The position numbers were made by a program, and so were the translations under genes. A DNA stretch of 64,000 bases from Sinorhizobium sp. A49. GTDB taxonomy: Bacteria; Pseudomonadota; Alphaproteobacteria; Rhizobiales; Rhizobiaceae. The notes beneath the pieces are model-generated. The model searched no databases and was not told the DNA's origin. It was given only the letters and a program-made list of their open reading frames with translations. The DNA lies in contig NZ_MUNW01000049.1 in assembly GCF_002002725.1 (NCBI RefSeq), positions 124,001-188,000 of the forward strand, written 5' to 3'. Shown piece by piece: positions 1 through 8,159 of this stretch (positions within the stretch are counted from its first letter, which is position 1; each line of letters starts with the position of its first letter).

Positions 1-361
1 TCTCGGCACGCCGCCGGCCAACCTTCTGCCGGCGCGCCGGGTCGGCGAGACATTCGTCTTCAACGACACGCCATTGGCGCCGGGCTCCATCGCGCCCGGT
101 CATGGCGAGGTACAGCTCCTCTATCGCGCCGAAGGTGTGTCTGTTGGGGCGGTCGCGGACAAGCCTTCGGTCACCGCGCGTTTTGCGGAGGCCGCACCGA
201 TTGCCGGACGCACGATGGTCACGGCCATGCTCGGCGAACTCAGGATCACAGGCATGGCGGAAGGCTATTTCAGCGCCATGCCTGGCGACCCCGTCACACT
301 GTCATTCATAAGGACTCCTGACGCAGTCTTTGCCGTCAGCGGAGAAAGGATAACTCAATGA
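1..361 (+). CDS. ABC transporter ATP-binding protein, C-terminal part (TOBE region), 5' end outside window
   Basis: The frame is open from the first bases of the window and ends in TGA at 359-361, giving about 119 visible residues. It begins with a GTPPANLL stretch, which resembles the GTPxxLYxxPANxF segment that closes the ATPase domain of MalK/UgpC/PotA-type importers. The rest, rich in short beta-strand-like stretches, fits the TOBE domain that follows. No Walker motif is in the window because the N-terminal part lies upstream. It overlaps the next gene by ATGA, so the two are translationally coupled. The substrate cannot be told from this piece. Confidence 0.75.
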   Translation, partial: LGTPPANLLPARRVGETFVFNDTPLAPGSIAPGHGEVQLLYRAEGVSVGAVADKPSVTARFAEAAPIAGRTMVTAMLGELRITGMAEGYFSAMPGDPVTLSFIRTPDAVFAVSGERITQ

Positions 362-963
362 GGCTGATCCTCATGCGCCATGGCGAAACCGAGTGGAACG
401 CCGAACAACGACTACAGGGCCAGGACAACTCGCTTCTGTCCGAGCGCGGCGTGGCCCAGGTCCGGCGTTTCCGCCCCTATGCCAAGGCGCTGCAACCCGC
501 CCGCATCATCGCCTCGGATCTCGGCCGGACACGACAGACCGTTGCGCTGATCGGACATCCGGATGCGCCCTCTGACGAGCGCTTTCGCGAGCTCGACATG
601 GGCGAGTGGACGGGGCGGCGCAAGCCGGAATTGATCGCCGAGCGCCCGGAGGACTATACCGCCTGGCGCGCCGGCACGTTTACGCCCGCCAATGCCGAAA
701 CCTGGATTGCCTTTCGCAACCGCGTCGCCGACGGCGTTCGCGACTGGATGTCGCGTACGGACGGCGACCTGCTCGTGGTGGCGCATGGCGGCGTTATCCG
801 CGCGGCCTGCCACGAATTTCTGGACTTGCCGCCCTCGCGCGTCGTTCCGGTCACGCCGGGAACGGCAACCATCCTGAACTTCCCCGTCGCGGACCGGTCT
901 GCAGCGCAGCTCGAAGGCTACAACATCGGATCTGTCGCCCCCGACATTTCCGTCGCCGATTGA
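358..963 (+). CDS. histidine phosphatase family protein (phosphoglycerate mutase-like)
   Basis: This 201-residue protein carries the family signature LMRHGETEWN at residues 4-13, where the histidine is the phospho-acceptor. A second catalytic histidine sits in VVAHGGVIRAAC near residue 142. The length suits a single-domain branch 1 histidine phosphatase, and there is no signal peptide, so it should be cytosolic. The substrate is unknown; the branch includes phosphoglycerate mutases, fructose-2,6-bisphosphatases and cobalamin phosphatase CobC. The start codon overlaps the stop of the ABC ATPase, so the pair is one operon, and the Na/Pi transporter-like gene follows 29 bases downstream. Confidence 0.88.
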   Translation: MRLILMRHGETEWNAEQRLQGQDNSLLSERGVAQVRRFRPYAKALQPARIIASDLGRTRQTVALIGHPDAPSDERFRELDMGEWTGRRKPELIAERPEDYTAWRAGTFTPANAETWIAFRNRVADGVRDWMSRTDGDLLVVAHGGVIRAACHEFLDLPPSRVVPVTPGTATILNFPVADRSAAQLEGYNIGSVAPDISVAD

Positions 964-992
964 TCGCTTCGGGCGGAAGGGCCAGGCTGGAC

Positions 993-2681
993 ATGAATTC
1001 CGGAACGTTTGTCATTGTGGAACTGCTCGGCGGCGTCGCACTCCTGCTCTGGGGCGTGCGGATGGTACGAACCGGCGTCATGCGCGGATGGGGCGATCGG
1101 CTGCAGCGCTTCGTCGAGCAGCGGCTCTCCAACCGGCTGACCGCGTTCGGTGGCGGCATCGCCGCCACCGCCGTTCTCGGCAGTGCCACTGCCATGGCTC
1201 TCATCATAGCAGGCCTTGCCGGTGCCGGGGCGATCGGAGCGGCGACGGGCCTTGCGGTCCTGCTCGGTGCCGATATCGGTTCGGCGCTCGTCTCCGGGCT
1301 CTTTGCGTCAGGCTCGTCGTTGGCAACGACGATGGCGCCGCTCTTTCTGTTTGCGGGCTATCTCACCTTCGGCGCGTCGAGCGAGTTTCGCCCGCGAAAT
1401 GCCGGCCGTATCATGATGGGGCTTGGCCTCATGCTCCTGGCACTGAAGGTCATCGTTTCGGCGACCGCACCCTTGCGCGAGGCCACGCTGTTTCACGACG
1501 TTCTGGCGGCGATTGCCAATGAGCCGGTTCTCGGCTTCCTCGTCGGTGCGATCCTTGCCTGGTTCTGCCATTCGACGCTCGCTGTCATTCTGCTGATCGC
1601 ATCGCTGATGACCAACGGCAGTCTGGAAGTGGCCGGGGCCGTGCCTTTGATCCTCGGCGTCAATTTCGGCGGCGGCCTGCCTGCCGTCAGCGCGACCCTC
1701 GATCAGCCGTCGGTCGCTCGCAAGCTTCCGGTCGCCAATCTGCTTTGCCGCGGCCTCTTGGCACTTGCACTGTTGCCCGTGGCGCGACAGATCGTCGATC
1801 TCGCCGGCCATCTGCCGATGGATCCCTTGCATGTTGCAGTCGGGCTCCACGCCGCGTTCAACCTGTTGGTCGCAGCCCTGTTCCTGCCGATCACCCCGGT
1901 CGTCGTGCGTGTTGTCGACCGGTTGATCCCGAATGCGGCGGCCGCCGACGACGATCCCTTGGCGACCCCGCGTTATCTCGACAGCGTTTCGTTGGCGACC
2001 CCGGCGATTGCGCTTTCCAATGCGACGATGGAGACGATCCGGATGAGCGAGTTGCTGGAGCGCATGTTCCTGACGTCGCTGACTGCGCTGTCCTCCAATC
2101 GGCTGGAGGCATTGAAGGAGGTCAACGCCATCGATCTCAAGCTCGGTACCTACATGGGCTCGGTCCATGCCTATCTCGGCCGGCTGGCTCAGGGCGAGCT
2201 ATCCGGCAGCGATACCCGCCGGACCTTCGAGATCATGCTGTTTGCCAGCAACATCGAGCATGCCGGAGATGTCATCAAGCTCAATCTGGCTGACCGCATC
2301 CGGGCAAAGATCAGGCAGGACATCCAGTTCGCGCCGAGCCAGCGCGAAGCCATCGACAGGCTTTGCGAAGAGGTGGCCATCTCGCTGCGCCTGGTGCCGG
2401 CCGCCCTTTCGTCACGTGATGTCGGTGCGGCCGCGCGTCTGGCTTCACAGAAGGATCGCTTCCGCGCGCTTGAGGAGCGCGCAATCAACGCGCATCTCGG
2501 CCGGGAAGGCATGGAGAAGGGCGTCAGTTTGAGCAGCAACGCCCTGTTCATCGATCTCGTCGGCGATCTGCACCGGATCAACTCGCACATAGCCGCTGCG
2601 GCCTATCCGCTGATCCAGGCGGCGGGATTGCTGAACGAGACCCGCCTTCGTACGTCTGCCTTAAGCGAACGGCTCGCGTGA
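993..2681 (+). CDS. Na/Pi cotransporter family protein with C-terminal PhoU-like domain
   Basis: This is a 562-residue membrane protein. The N-terminal half has many hydrophobic segments and two glycine/serine-rich repeats (around GSATAMALI and FCHSTLAVIL) as in NptA/YjbB-type sodium/phosphate cotransporters. The C-terminal 200 residues are hydrophilic and helical, as in the PhoU-like tail of bacterial NptA proteins. The frame is open far upstream inside the preceding gene, but the ATG at 993 follows a GGAAGG stretch and gives the normal MNSGTFVIVELLGG start. It probably moves inorganic phosphate across the inner membrane, in which direction the sequence does not say. Confidence 0.85.
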   Translation: MNSGTFVIVELLGGVALLLWGVRMVRTGVMRGWGDRLQRFVEQRLSNRLTAFGGGIAATAVLGSATAMALIIAGLAGAGAIGAATGLAVLLGADIGSALVSGLFASGSSLATTMAPLFLFAGYLTFGASSEFRPRNAGRIMMGLGLMLLALKVIVSATAPLREATLFHDVLAAIANEPVLGFLVGAILAWFCHSTLAVILLIASLMTNGSLEVAGAVPLILGVNFGGGLPAVSATLDQPSVARKLPVANLLCRGLLALALLPVARQIVDLAGHLPMDPLHVAVGLHAAFNLLVAALFLPITPVVVRVVDRLIPNAAAADDDPLATPRYLDSVSLATPAIALSNATMETIRMSELLERMFLTSLTALSSNRLEALKEVNAIDLKLGTYMGSVHAYLGRLAQGELSGSDTRRTFEIMLFASNIEHAGDVIKLNLADRIRAKIRQDIQFAPSQREAIDRLCEEVAISLRLVPAALSSRDVGAAARLASQKDRFRALEERAINAHLGREGMEKGVSLSSNALFIDLVGDLHRINSHIAAAAYPLIQAAGLLNETRLRTSALSERLA

Positions 2682-2848
2682 GAGACCAACGGGGTCGGTG
2701 CAATAACCGGCTGGTTGTCCTTGTCGCGTCTACTACCGAGAAAACAGGTCGTACACTCTAGGCAATGAAGGGAGTGCAATGCCGAGGCGTAGGGCAACCC
2801 TCGCACCTCCTATGGCATCTCGTGACGATCTATCTTCGCTGGCGCCCG

Positions 2849-3100
2849 TCAGTGCAGCGCCGAGGGCATCACGAACACGGACATGCCGTCCTCCTCGACG
2901 GCGCTCAGAAATTCTGCGAGCGCGGCCGCATCGGTCGCGAACAGGTCTTCCCAGCGCGTCGACATGCCTTGGCTATCGGTGACTTCGAGCGCCCATTCGT
3001 TGCCGTCCTCGACCCGGGAGATTTCGACTGTGACGGTGATCCCGTCGCGCGAGAATTCCTGCGAGAGCGGGGACAGGACGATTTTCGGTTCTTCGTTCAT
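2849..3100 (-). CDS. small conserved-looking acidic protein, unknown function
   Basis: This is an 83-residue acidic protein beginning MNEEPKIVLSPLSQEF. An AAGGTG ribosome-binding site lies just before the ATG at 3100. The sequence alternates beta-like stretches (ITVTVEISRVEDGNEWALEVTD) with a helical tail rich in Ala and Glu (AAALAEFLSAVEED). There are no cysteines, signal peptide or membrane segment. I do not recognise the family. Codon bias and a proper start support a real gene. It stands alone between the Na/Pi gene and the ridA-like remnant. Confidence 0.65.
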   Translation of the reverse strand: MNEEPKIVLSPLSQEFSRDGITVTVEISRVEDGNEWALEVTDSQGMSTRWEDLFATDAAALAEFLSAVEEDGMSVFVMPSALH

Positions 3101-3406
3101 GGGACACCTTTTGCCGTGTCGGTTGGATCGATCTGTCGAACCGACTGCCTCTAGCTACGCCATTGCCAGCGTGGCGTCGACGTTTCATCTTGAACGTTTC
3201 GCTTCGGAGACCCAGGCAAGCGGGCCGGTCTGTGTTCGAGAACGTATTTGTACGTGAAAAAACGTCTCTCGACCGCGTCACAGAAGGCGCTGCCGGTTCG
3301 TCAAAGCGATATGGAGCCGGAAGGTACCGCACGACGACACTGTGTCGATGATCGTGCAAATGGCGCTTTCCACGGCTTCTTCATGCAACAAATGGAAAGC
3401 AAAGCA
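3101..3406. other. 306-base gap between the small acidic protein and the ridA-like pseudogene
   Basis: I see no convincing gene here. The open frames in this stretch have no ribosome-binding site and poor codon bias. It should hold the promoters of the divergent neighbours, but I find no clear -35/-10 pair. Confidence 0.4.
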
Positions 3407-3828
3407 ATGGCATCGACACTTTCGAAATCGCCTGTTCGTCTCTTTAATCCGGTCGGGCTCTATGATGCATCGGTCAATGGTTACTCCCATATTGGTCTGG
3501 TTCCATCCGGCGTGCAGCTGGCCTTCATCGCTGGCCAGGGAGGGGAGGATGAACACGGACACTCGATCCGGATTTCCGGCTGCAGGTCCGCCAGGCGCTT
3601 GCCAATCTGGGCATCGCGCTTGCCGCCGCGGGCGCCCGCCCAAGTGACATCGTCAAGCTGACGGTGCTGATCGTCGATCACTCCGAAGAACGATTGCATA
3701 TCTTCGGCGCCGAAATGGAAGCGGCGCTCGGCCAAGGTACCAAGCCCACATGCACACTCATCCCGGTTCCGCGGCTGGCGCTCGCCGGAATGCTGTTTGA
3801 GATCGAGGCTGTTGCGGCGCTCGGTTAA
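3407..3828 (+). pseudogene. RidA family protein, broken by a one-base frameshift
   Basis: The start at 3407 reads MASTLSKSPVRLFNP and continues to a typical RidA segment AFIAGQGGEDEHG. The frame then goes out of register. From 3559 the next frame continues TLDPDFRLQVRQALANLGIA and runs through DIVKLTVLIVD and a TLIPVPRLALAGMLFEIEAVAALG ending at TAA 3826-3828. One base is missing after 3558, where the two halves would join as DEHG-TLDPDF. Joined, the product is about 140 residues, the usual RidA/YjgF length. RidA proteins deaminate reactive enamine/imine intermediates. Either the gene is newly dead or there is one sequencing error. Confidence 0.85.
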
Positions 3829-3837
3829 CCGCAACAA

Positions 3838-3865
3838 GGACGGGTGCCGCCCCGGGCGCCCGTCC
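3838..3865. terminator. GC-rich hairpin between convergent genes
   Basis: GGACGGGTGCC at 3838-3848 pairs with GGCGCCCGTCC at 3855-3865 (one G-U). It lies between the end of the ridA-like remnant and the end of the GlxA-type regulator, so it may stop transcription from both sides. There is no long T run. Confidence 0.5.
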
Positions 3866-3927
3866 GAAGCAGGGGCGGCGGGATATTTATCGCGCCCACT
3901 ATCCCCTTTGGCGGAAGCAGGGTTAAA

Positions 3928-4971
3928 TTACCCTCCAGGATGGCGCGTGCGCCGCTGGCGCGTGCGAAAACGCTGACGGTATTGCGCCGGGCTGATGCCC
4001 GCCATGCGCTTGAACAGCCGCCGGAAGAAGGTCGGGTCCTCATATCCAACGTCCGCCGCGACGTCGTCGATGCCGCCGTCGCTGGTTTCCAATATCTGCT
4101 TGGCCTCCTCGATGCGGATGGCCTGCACGTAGTCGACAGGGGCGTAGCCGGTGGCCTGCTTGAAGCGGCGTTTGAACGTGCGCTCCGGCAGCCCGGATTG
4201 CTCGACCATCCGGGTTACGGGATTGCTCGCCGCATAGTGATCGGCGATCCAGGTCTGGCTTCCGGCGATGATGGCATCCTCATGTCGGCGTGGCTGTGCC
4301 ATGGCCGCGAAGGGCAGTTGCCCGTCCCGACGATCGCCGATCAGAAACAGCTTGGCGATCCGTGCCGCCTCCGTCGGGCCGCAGAACCGGCCGATCAGGT
4401 AAAGCACGAGCTCCTGCCAGGCCGATGCGCCGCCGCTGGTCATCAGTCGTCCATCGTAGCCGCTTTCGCACAGGATGCGCTCCGGCCGGAAACGCACAGC
4501 CGGATAGAGGTCGCGGAAAAGCCCGGCAGCAGTCCAGTGCGAGGCGGCGTCCTTGCCGTCGAGCAGGCCGGCTTCGGCCAAAAGCAGCGAGCCGCTGCAG
4601 GTGGAGCAGACCGTCGCGCCGCGTTGCAACTGCTCCTGCACCCAGGCGATTTCTTGCGTCCAGCGTCCACTTGGAAGGTCGGTTGGCCCCAATTCCAGAT
4701 CGCAAATGATGATCAGGTCTGCATCGGCTTGCGTATCGATCGTTGCCTGTGGCGCGATCGGCGCGCCGATGGCGGACGGAAACGGTTCCATCTGCCGCGC
4801 GATGATGCGAGGGCGCAGCCGGCGAACGGGAGGCCAATTTTTGCCGGCATCAAACCTGCCGACATGGCTCATGACTTCGTAAAGACCGTAAACCGCCATG
4901 GGGCCGGTTTCAGGCAGGACCAGGATGCTGACGGTGAGATCGGCGCCATCGGTGTTTTTTGGAAACATCAT
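3928..4971 (-). CDS. GlxA family transcriptional regulator (DJ-1/PfpI-like domain plus AraC helix-turn-helix)
   Basis: This 347-residue protein has an N-terminal half with the DJ-1/PfpI amidotransferase-like fold: a beta-strand start TVSILVLPETGP and the nucleophile-elbow-like GATVCSTCSGSLLLAEAGLL. The C-terminal 100 residues form an AraC/XylS double helix-turn-helix ending DDVAADVGYEDPTFFRRLFKR and AGISPAQYRQRF. The frame is open up to 5133, but the ATG pair at 4971/4968 gives the normal family start. It diverges from the SRPBCC gene at 5087, the likeliest target. GlxA-type regulators usually answer to small nitrogenous metabolites; the effector here is unknown. Confidence 0.88.
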   Translation of the reverse strand: MMFPKNTDGADLTVSILVLPETGPMAVYGLYEVMSHVGRFDAGKNWPPVRRLRPRIIARQMEPFPSAIGAPIAPQATIDTQADADLIIICDLELGPTDLPSGRWTQEIAWVQEQLQRGATVCSTCSGSLLLAEAGLLDGKDAASHWTAAGLFRDLYPAVRFRPERILCESGYDGRLMTSGGASAWQELVLYLIGRFCGPTEAARIAKLFLIGDRRDGQLPFAAMAQPRRHEDAIIAGSQTWIADHYAASNPVTRMVEQSGLPERTFKRRFKQATGYAPVDYVQAIRIEEAKQILETSDGGIDDVAADVGYEDPTFFRRLFKRMAGISPAQYRQRFRTRQRRTRHPGG

Positions 4972-5086
4972 CGATGATTGGCATGAATGCCCCGCTCCTG
5001 TCCATATCGGCTCTAACGGGCTCGCGTTCCGCGGCCTAGCTTTCCTGCAGGCGATCAATCCCGACCGGAACATCAAGGAGAGAACC

Positions 5087-5563
5087 ATGAACATGTCGAA
5101 AGCCGAACACGCCACCGTCGTCGTCGAGCGCACCTATGCAGCCCCGCCGCATCAGGTCTTTGCCGCCTGGTCGAGCCGCGAGGCCCTGGCCGCCTGGAGT
5201 GCGCCCGGCGACGGCTGGCAAATGGCCTGGCGCGCCTTCGATTTCGCCGTCGGGCATACGGATATCTGCACGTTCGGCGCGATCGATGCCGAGCCCTATG
5301 TCAACACCACGCGCTACGAAGAGATCAAGGCGAACCAGCGCATCGTCTATGCAAGCACGATTTCCCATCTGGGCGACCTCATCTTTGCCGGCGTTGTCAC
5401 CGTGGAGTTCTCGGTCGTCGGCGACGCGACACGTCTCGTCATGACGGAGAACGGCGTCTATCTCGATGGCAGCGACAGCCCGCTGGGGCATGAGGACGGT
5501 TGGGCGGTGATGCTCGACAGCCTCGGAGACTACCTGAAGCGCCGCTTGCGGCATGCCGCGTAA
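5087..5563 (+). CDS. SRPBCC family protein (AHSA1/START-like)
   Basis: This 158-residue protein has the AHSA1 pattern: VVVERTYAAPPHQVFAAWSS at the N-terminus, a beta-rich middle, and GHEDGWAVMLDSLGDYLKRR near the end, matching the WxxxLxxLxxYL helix of this fold. These proteins bind hydrophobic ligands or act as polyketide/aromatic processing domains; no substrate can be inferred. The ATG at 5087 follows AAGGAGAG at good spacing. It is divergent from the GlxA-type regulator, and such SRPBCC genes are often regulated by the neighbour. Confidence 0.85.
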   Translation: MNMSKAEHATVVVERTYAAPPHQVFAAWSSREALAAWSAPGDGWQMAWRAFDFAVGHTDICTFGAIDAEPYVNTTRYEEIKANQRIVYASTISHLGDLIFAGVVTVEFSVVGDATRLVMTENGVYLDGSDSPLGHEDGWAVMLDSLGDYLKRRLRHAA

Positions 5564-5620
5564 CCTGTTGCCCCCAAGCGAGCGCTGATTCTCCAACCCG
5601 AATGAAGCGCCGGATACTCC

Positions 5621-5673
5621 TCACCGGGACGGCGCGCTGCGGGTATCCCGCCCGCAAAGCGCCGTCCCGGTGA
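5621..5673 (+). terminator. strong hairpin after the SRPBCC gene
   Basis: TCACCGGGACGGCGC at 5621-5635 is perfectly complementary to GCGCCGTCCCGGTGA at 5659-5673, a 15-bp stem, followed by TATGTTTTCCC. It sits 58 bases after the SRPBCC stop, so it is a probable terminator for that gene. Confidence 0.65.
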
Positions 5674-5791
5674 TATGTTTTCCCACGTTAAATCCGGCCC
5701 TCTCGCCACAGGTCTGTTGACAGAGCGGGAAAGTGATGGCGCGATAGGCACTCGATCTTCCCTTTCACCAAAAGTTCCGGGAGAAGGGCTG

Positions 5792-6763
5792 ATGGCATTG
5801 CAATACGACATGTTTGTTTCTTCTGAACCGGACGAAAAGGGAGCACGCGCCAAGCGCGGGTCTTCTCGCGCGGCTGCCGGCATGAGCGCCGGGGCGATGG
5901 TCGATCATCTCGAGGCGACGGGCCGCTACCGCGTGCTGCAAAAGCTTGAGGCGCGTGCCGTCGTGACGCAGCCACGGGCGGAGTTTCCGCTCGTCGGCGT
6001 CATTCTCGACACCGAAACCACGGGCCTCAATCATCGCAAGGACGAGATCATCGAGATCGGCGTTATCGCGTTTACCTTCGACGCCCATGGTGCGATCGGC
6101 GACGTCATCGACGTTTATGGCGGTCTGCGGCAGCCGAGCGGTCCCATTCCGGCCGAGATCACGCGCATCACCGGCATTACCGACGACATGGTCGCCGGCC
6201 AGACGATCGACCTTCCGCGGCTCCAGGCGATCATTGAACGTGCCGACCTGATTATCGCCCACAATGCCGGGTTCGACCGGCCGTTTTGCGAAGCCTTTTC
6301 GCCGATCTTCGAGAAGAAGGCCTGGGCTTGTTCCGTGTCGGACATCGGCTGGAGCGATCGCGGCTTCGAGGGCACGAAGCTCGGTTACCTCATCGGTCAG
6401 GCCGGATATTTTCACGATGGTCATCGCGCCGTCGACGACTGCTTTGCCCTGCTCGAAGTGATCGCCGGGCCCGACGATCAATCGCAGCAGACACCGTTTG
6501 CCGAACTTTATGCTGCAAGTCAGCGCTCACGCGCCCGTCTGTATGCGGAAAACAGCCCCTTCGAGATGAAGGATCACCTGAAGGGTCGCGGCTATCGCTG
6601 GTCCGACGGTAGCGACGGGCGCCCGAAATCCTGGTGGATCGAGATCGGCGAAGAAGCTCTGGACGAGGAGCTCCGCTACCTCAGAACGGAAATCTATCGC
6701 TGGAGCGAGGCCGATCCGCCCATGGTCCGGCTGACGGCCTTCGATCGCTTCAAGGCCCGCTGA
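5792..6763 (+). CDS. 3'-5' exonuclease (DnaQ/DEDD superfamily)
   Basis: This is a 323-residue protein. The three exonuclease motifs are all present: VILDTETTGLN (ExoI, Asp and Glu ligands), IIAHNAGFDRPF (ExoII) and HRAVDDC (ExoIII, the DEDDh type with His before Asp). The fold matches the DNA polymerase III epsilon proofreading family, but the hydrophilic extension on each side means it is not the canonical DnaQ. The start at 5792 follows GGAGAAGGG; an open frame reaches back to 5675 but lacks a ribosome-binding site. A role in DNA repair or RNA turnover is inferred only from the family. The anti-SD RNA gene lies just downstream. Confidence 0.88.
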   Translation: MALQYDMFVSSEPDEKGARAKRGSSRAAAGMSAGAMVDHLEATGRYRVLQKLEARAVVTQPRAEFPLVGVILDTETTGLNHRKDEIIEIGVIAFTFDAHGAIGDVIDVYGGLRQPSGPIPAEITRITGITDDMVAGQTIDLPRLQAIIERADLIIAHNAGFDRPFCEAFSPIFEKKAWACSVSDIGWSDRGFEGTKLGYLIGQAGYFHDGHRAVDDCFALLEVIAGPDDQSQQTPFAELYAASQRSRARLYAENSPFEMKDHLKGRGYRWSDGSDGRPKSWWIEIGEEALDEELRYLRTEIYRWSEADPPMVRLTAFDRFKAR

Positions 6764-6839
6764 GCCGGCTGCCCGGCGCTGGGCGCATGGCTGCTCTGCG
6801 AACTCAGATCTACGAAACCGACCGATTTCTTGTATAGTC

Positions 6840-7000
6840 AACTCATCGAAGCGATGCACCTCCTCCCGCAAAGCTTCGTGTCTGCAGGCGCTTTCTCCTC
6901 CTCCCAACGAGCGCCTGCCGGAATGGCAACACTCCTCCTCCCAGTTGCCATTCAATCCCTTTAAGAGCCTGCCGCACCTCCTCCCGCGGCAGGCTTTTTT
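6840..7000 (+). ncRNA. small RNA with four hairpins, each exposing an anti-Shine-Dalgarno CCTCCTCCC loop (alpha-r14/suhB-like)
   Basis: Four copies of CCTCCTCCC lie at 6859-6867, 6897-6905, 6934-6942 and 6977-6985. Each sits in the loop of its own inverted repeat: CGAAGC/GCTTCG (6847-6852/6873-6878), GCAGGCGCT/AGCGCCTGC (6884-6892/6910-6918), GAATGGCAAC/GTTGCCATTC (6921-6930/6944-6953) and GCCTGCCGC/GCGGCAGGC (6967-6975/6986-6994). The last stem is followed by TTTTTT at 6995-7000, a classic intrinsic terminator. TATAGT at 6833-6838 could be the -10 box. Rhizobial alpha-r14 RNAs (Rfam suhB family; NfeR1 in S. meliloti) have this design and repress mRNAs by pairing with ribosome-binding sites. 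The assignment is by pattern; no alignment was run. Confidence 0.85.
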
Positions 7001-7018
7001 GTTTCCGGGCGAGACCGT

Positions 7019-8149
7019 TCAGAACGAAAGCTCAAGCTGAGGGCGTTCTTCCGCATAGTGGCCGTTGAGCGACGACAAGGTGACGCCAAGCAGCCGTACG
7101 CCGCGCTTGAACGGGTGGACGGATGCGAGCAGCGCAACTGCCACCTCCAGCACTTCTGCCGCTCCACCCACCGGCATCCCGAGAGTTCTGCTTCGTGTCG
7201 CCTGGGTAAAGTCTGAATACTTGACCTTGACGGTTACCGTCTTGCCGCTCATCCCATGTGCCTCGCAGTAGCGCCAAACCTTGTCGGCCAGGGGCAGCAA
7301 TTCGGCGCACGCCGGTGCGAACTCGAAAATATCCTCGACGAAGGTGTCCTCCGCGCCCACCGATTTGCGCACCCGGTCTGGCTGGACCCGCCGTTCGTCG
7401 ATGCCGCGGGCAATGCCGTAGAAATACGGGCCGGATTTGCCGAAATGCTCCTGGAGGAACGCGAGCGGCTGCTGCCGCAGGTCAAGGCCGGTCTCGATGC
7501 CCAGCCGCTTCATTCGCTCCGCCGTCGCTGGCCCGACACCATGAAACTTCTTCACCGGAAGTGCTTCGACGAAGGCCGGGCCGTTCTTCGGCGTGATCAC
7601 GAACAGCCCGTCCGGTTTTCGCTGGTCGCTTGCCATCTTCGCGAGGAACTTGTTGTAGCTGACGCCGGCCGAGGCCGTCAGCTTCGTCACCGCCTTGATC
7701 TTTGCCCGGATCTCCTCGGCGATCTCGGTGGCGATCTCCATGCCCTTCAGATTGTCGGTCACGTCGAGATAGGCTTCGTCGAGCGACAGCGGCTCAATGA
7801 CAGGCGTATATTCGGCGAAAATATCGCGGATCTGCTGCGAGACGCCGCGATAGACGTCGAAGCGCGGCTTGACGAAGATGAGGTCGGGACATTTTCGTTT
7901 CGCCGTGACAGACGGCATGGCGGAGTGGACGCCAAACTTGCGCGCTTCGTAACTGGCGGCCGCAACGACGCCGCGCGCAGCTGCGCCACCGACGGCGACC
8001 GGCTTGCCCCGCAATTCCGGATTGTCGCGCTGCTCGACCGATGCATAGAAGGCATCCATGTCGATGTGGATGATCTTGCGCTGCCGTTCCGCGCCTGTCG
8101 TATCGGCTGGAGGGTGCCTTTCCTCGACGGTGTCGTTGGGCTCGGCCAC
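7019..8149 (-). CDS. dinB: DNA polymerase IV (Y-family translesion polymerase)
   Basis: This 376-residue protein has the Y-family palm signature IIHIDMDAFYASVEQ and the second metal site PLSLDEAYLDVT, followed by the thumb helix-hairpin-helix FHGVGPATAERMKRLG and the little-finger domain. DinB copies damaged DNA without proofreading. The GTG start at 8149 is supported by AAGGAG seven bases upstream; the frame is open to 8308 but that part lies inside the helicase gene. Only 10 bases separate it from the helicase stop, so both are in one operon and should share the SOS promoter at 10348-10387. Confidence 0.95.
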   Translation of the reverse strand: MAEPNDTVEERHPPADTTGAERQRKIIHIDMDAFYASVEQRDNPELRGKPVAVGGAAARGVVAAASYEARKFGVHSAMPSVTAKRKCPDLIFVKPRFDVYRGVSQQIRDIFAEYTPVIEPLSLDEAYLDVTDNLKGMEIATEIAEEIRAKIKAVTKLTASAGVSYNKFLAKMASDQRKPDGLFVITPKNGPAFVEALPVKKFHGVGPATAERMKRLGIETGLDLRQQPLAFLQEHFGKSGPYFYGIARGIDERRVQPDRVRKSVGAEDTFVEDIFEFAPACAELLPLADKVWRYCEAHGMSGKTVTVKVKYSDFTQATRSRTLGMPVGGAAEVLEVAVALLASVHPFKRGVRLLGVTLSSLNGHYAEERPQLELSF

Positions 8150-8159
8150 GTGCCGCTCC

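Noticed and set aside
3555-3562. Programmed frameshift in the ridA-like gene
   Set aside because: There is no slippery heptamer, pseudoknot or internal SD-like stimulator, and RidA proteins need no frameshift; a simple base loss explains it.
6859-6985. GGGAGGAGG on the minus strand read as ribosome-binding sites
   Set aside because: No open frames follow them on that strand; the inverted repeats around each copy point to an RNA on the plus strand.
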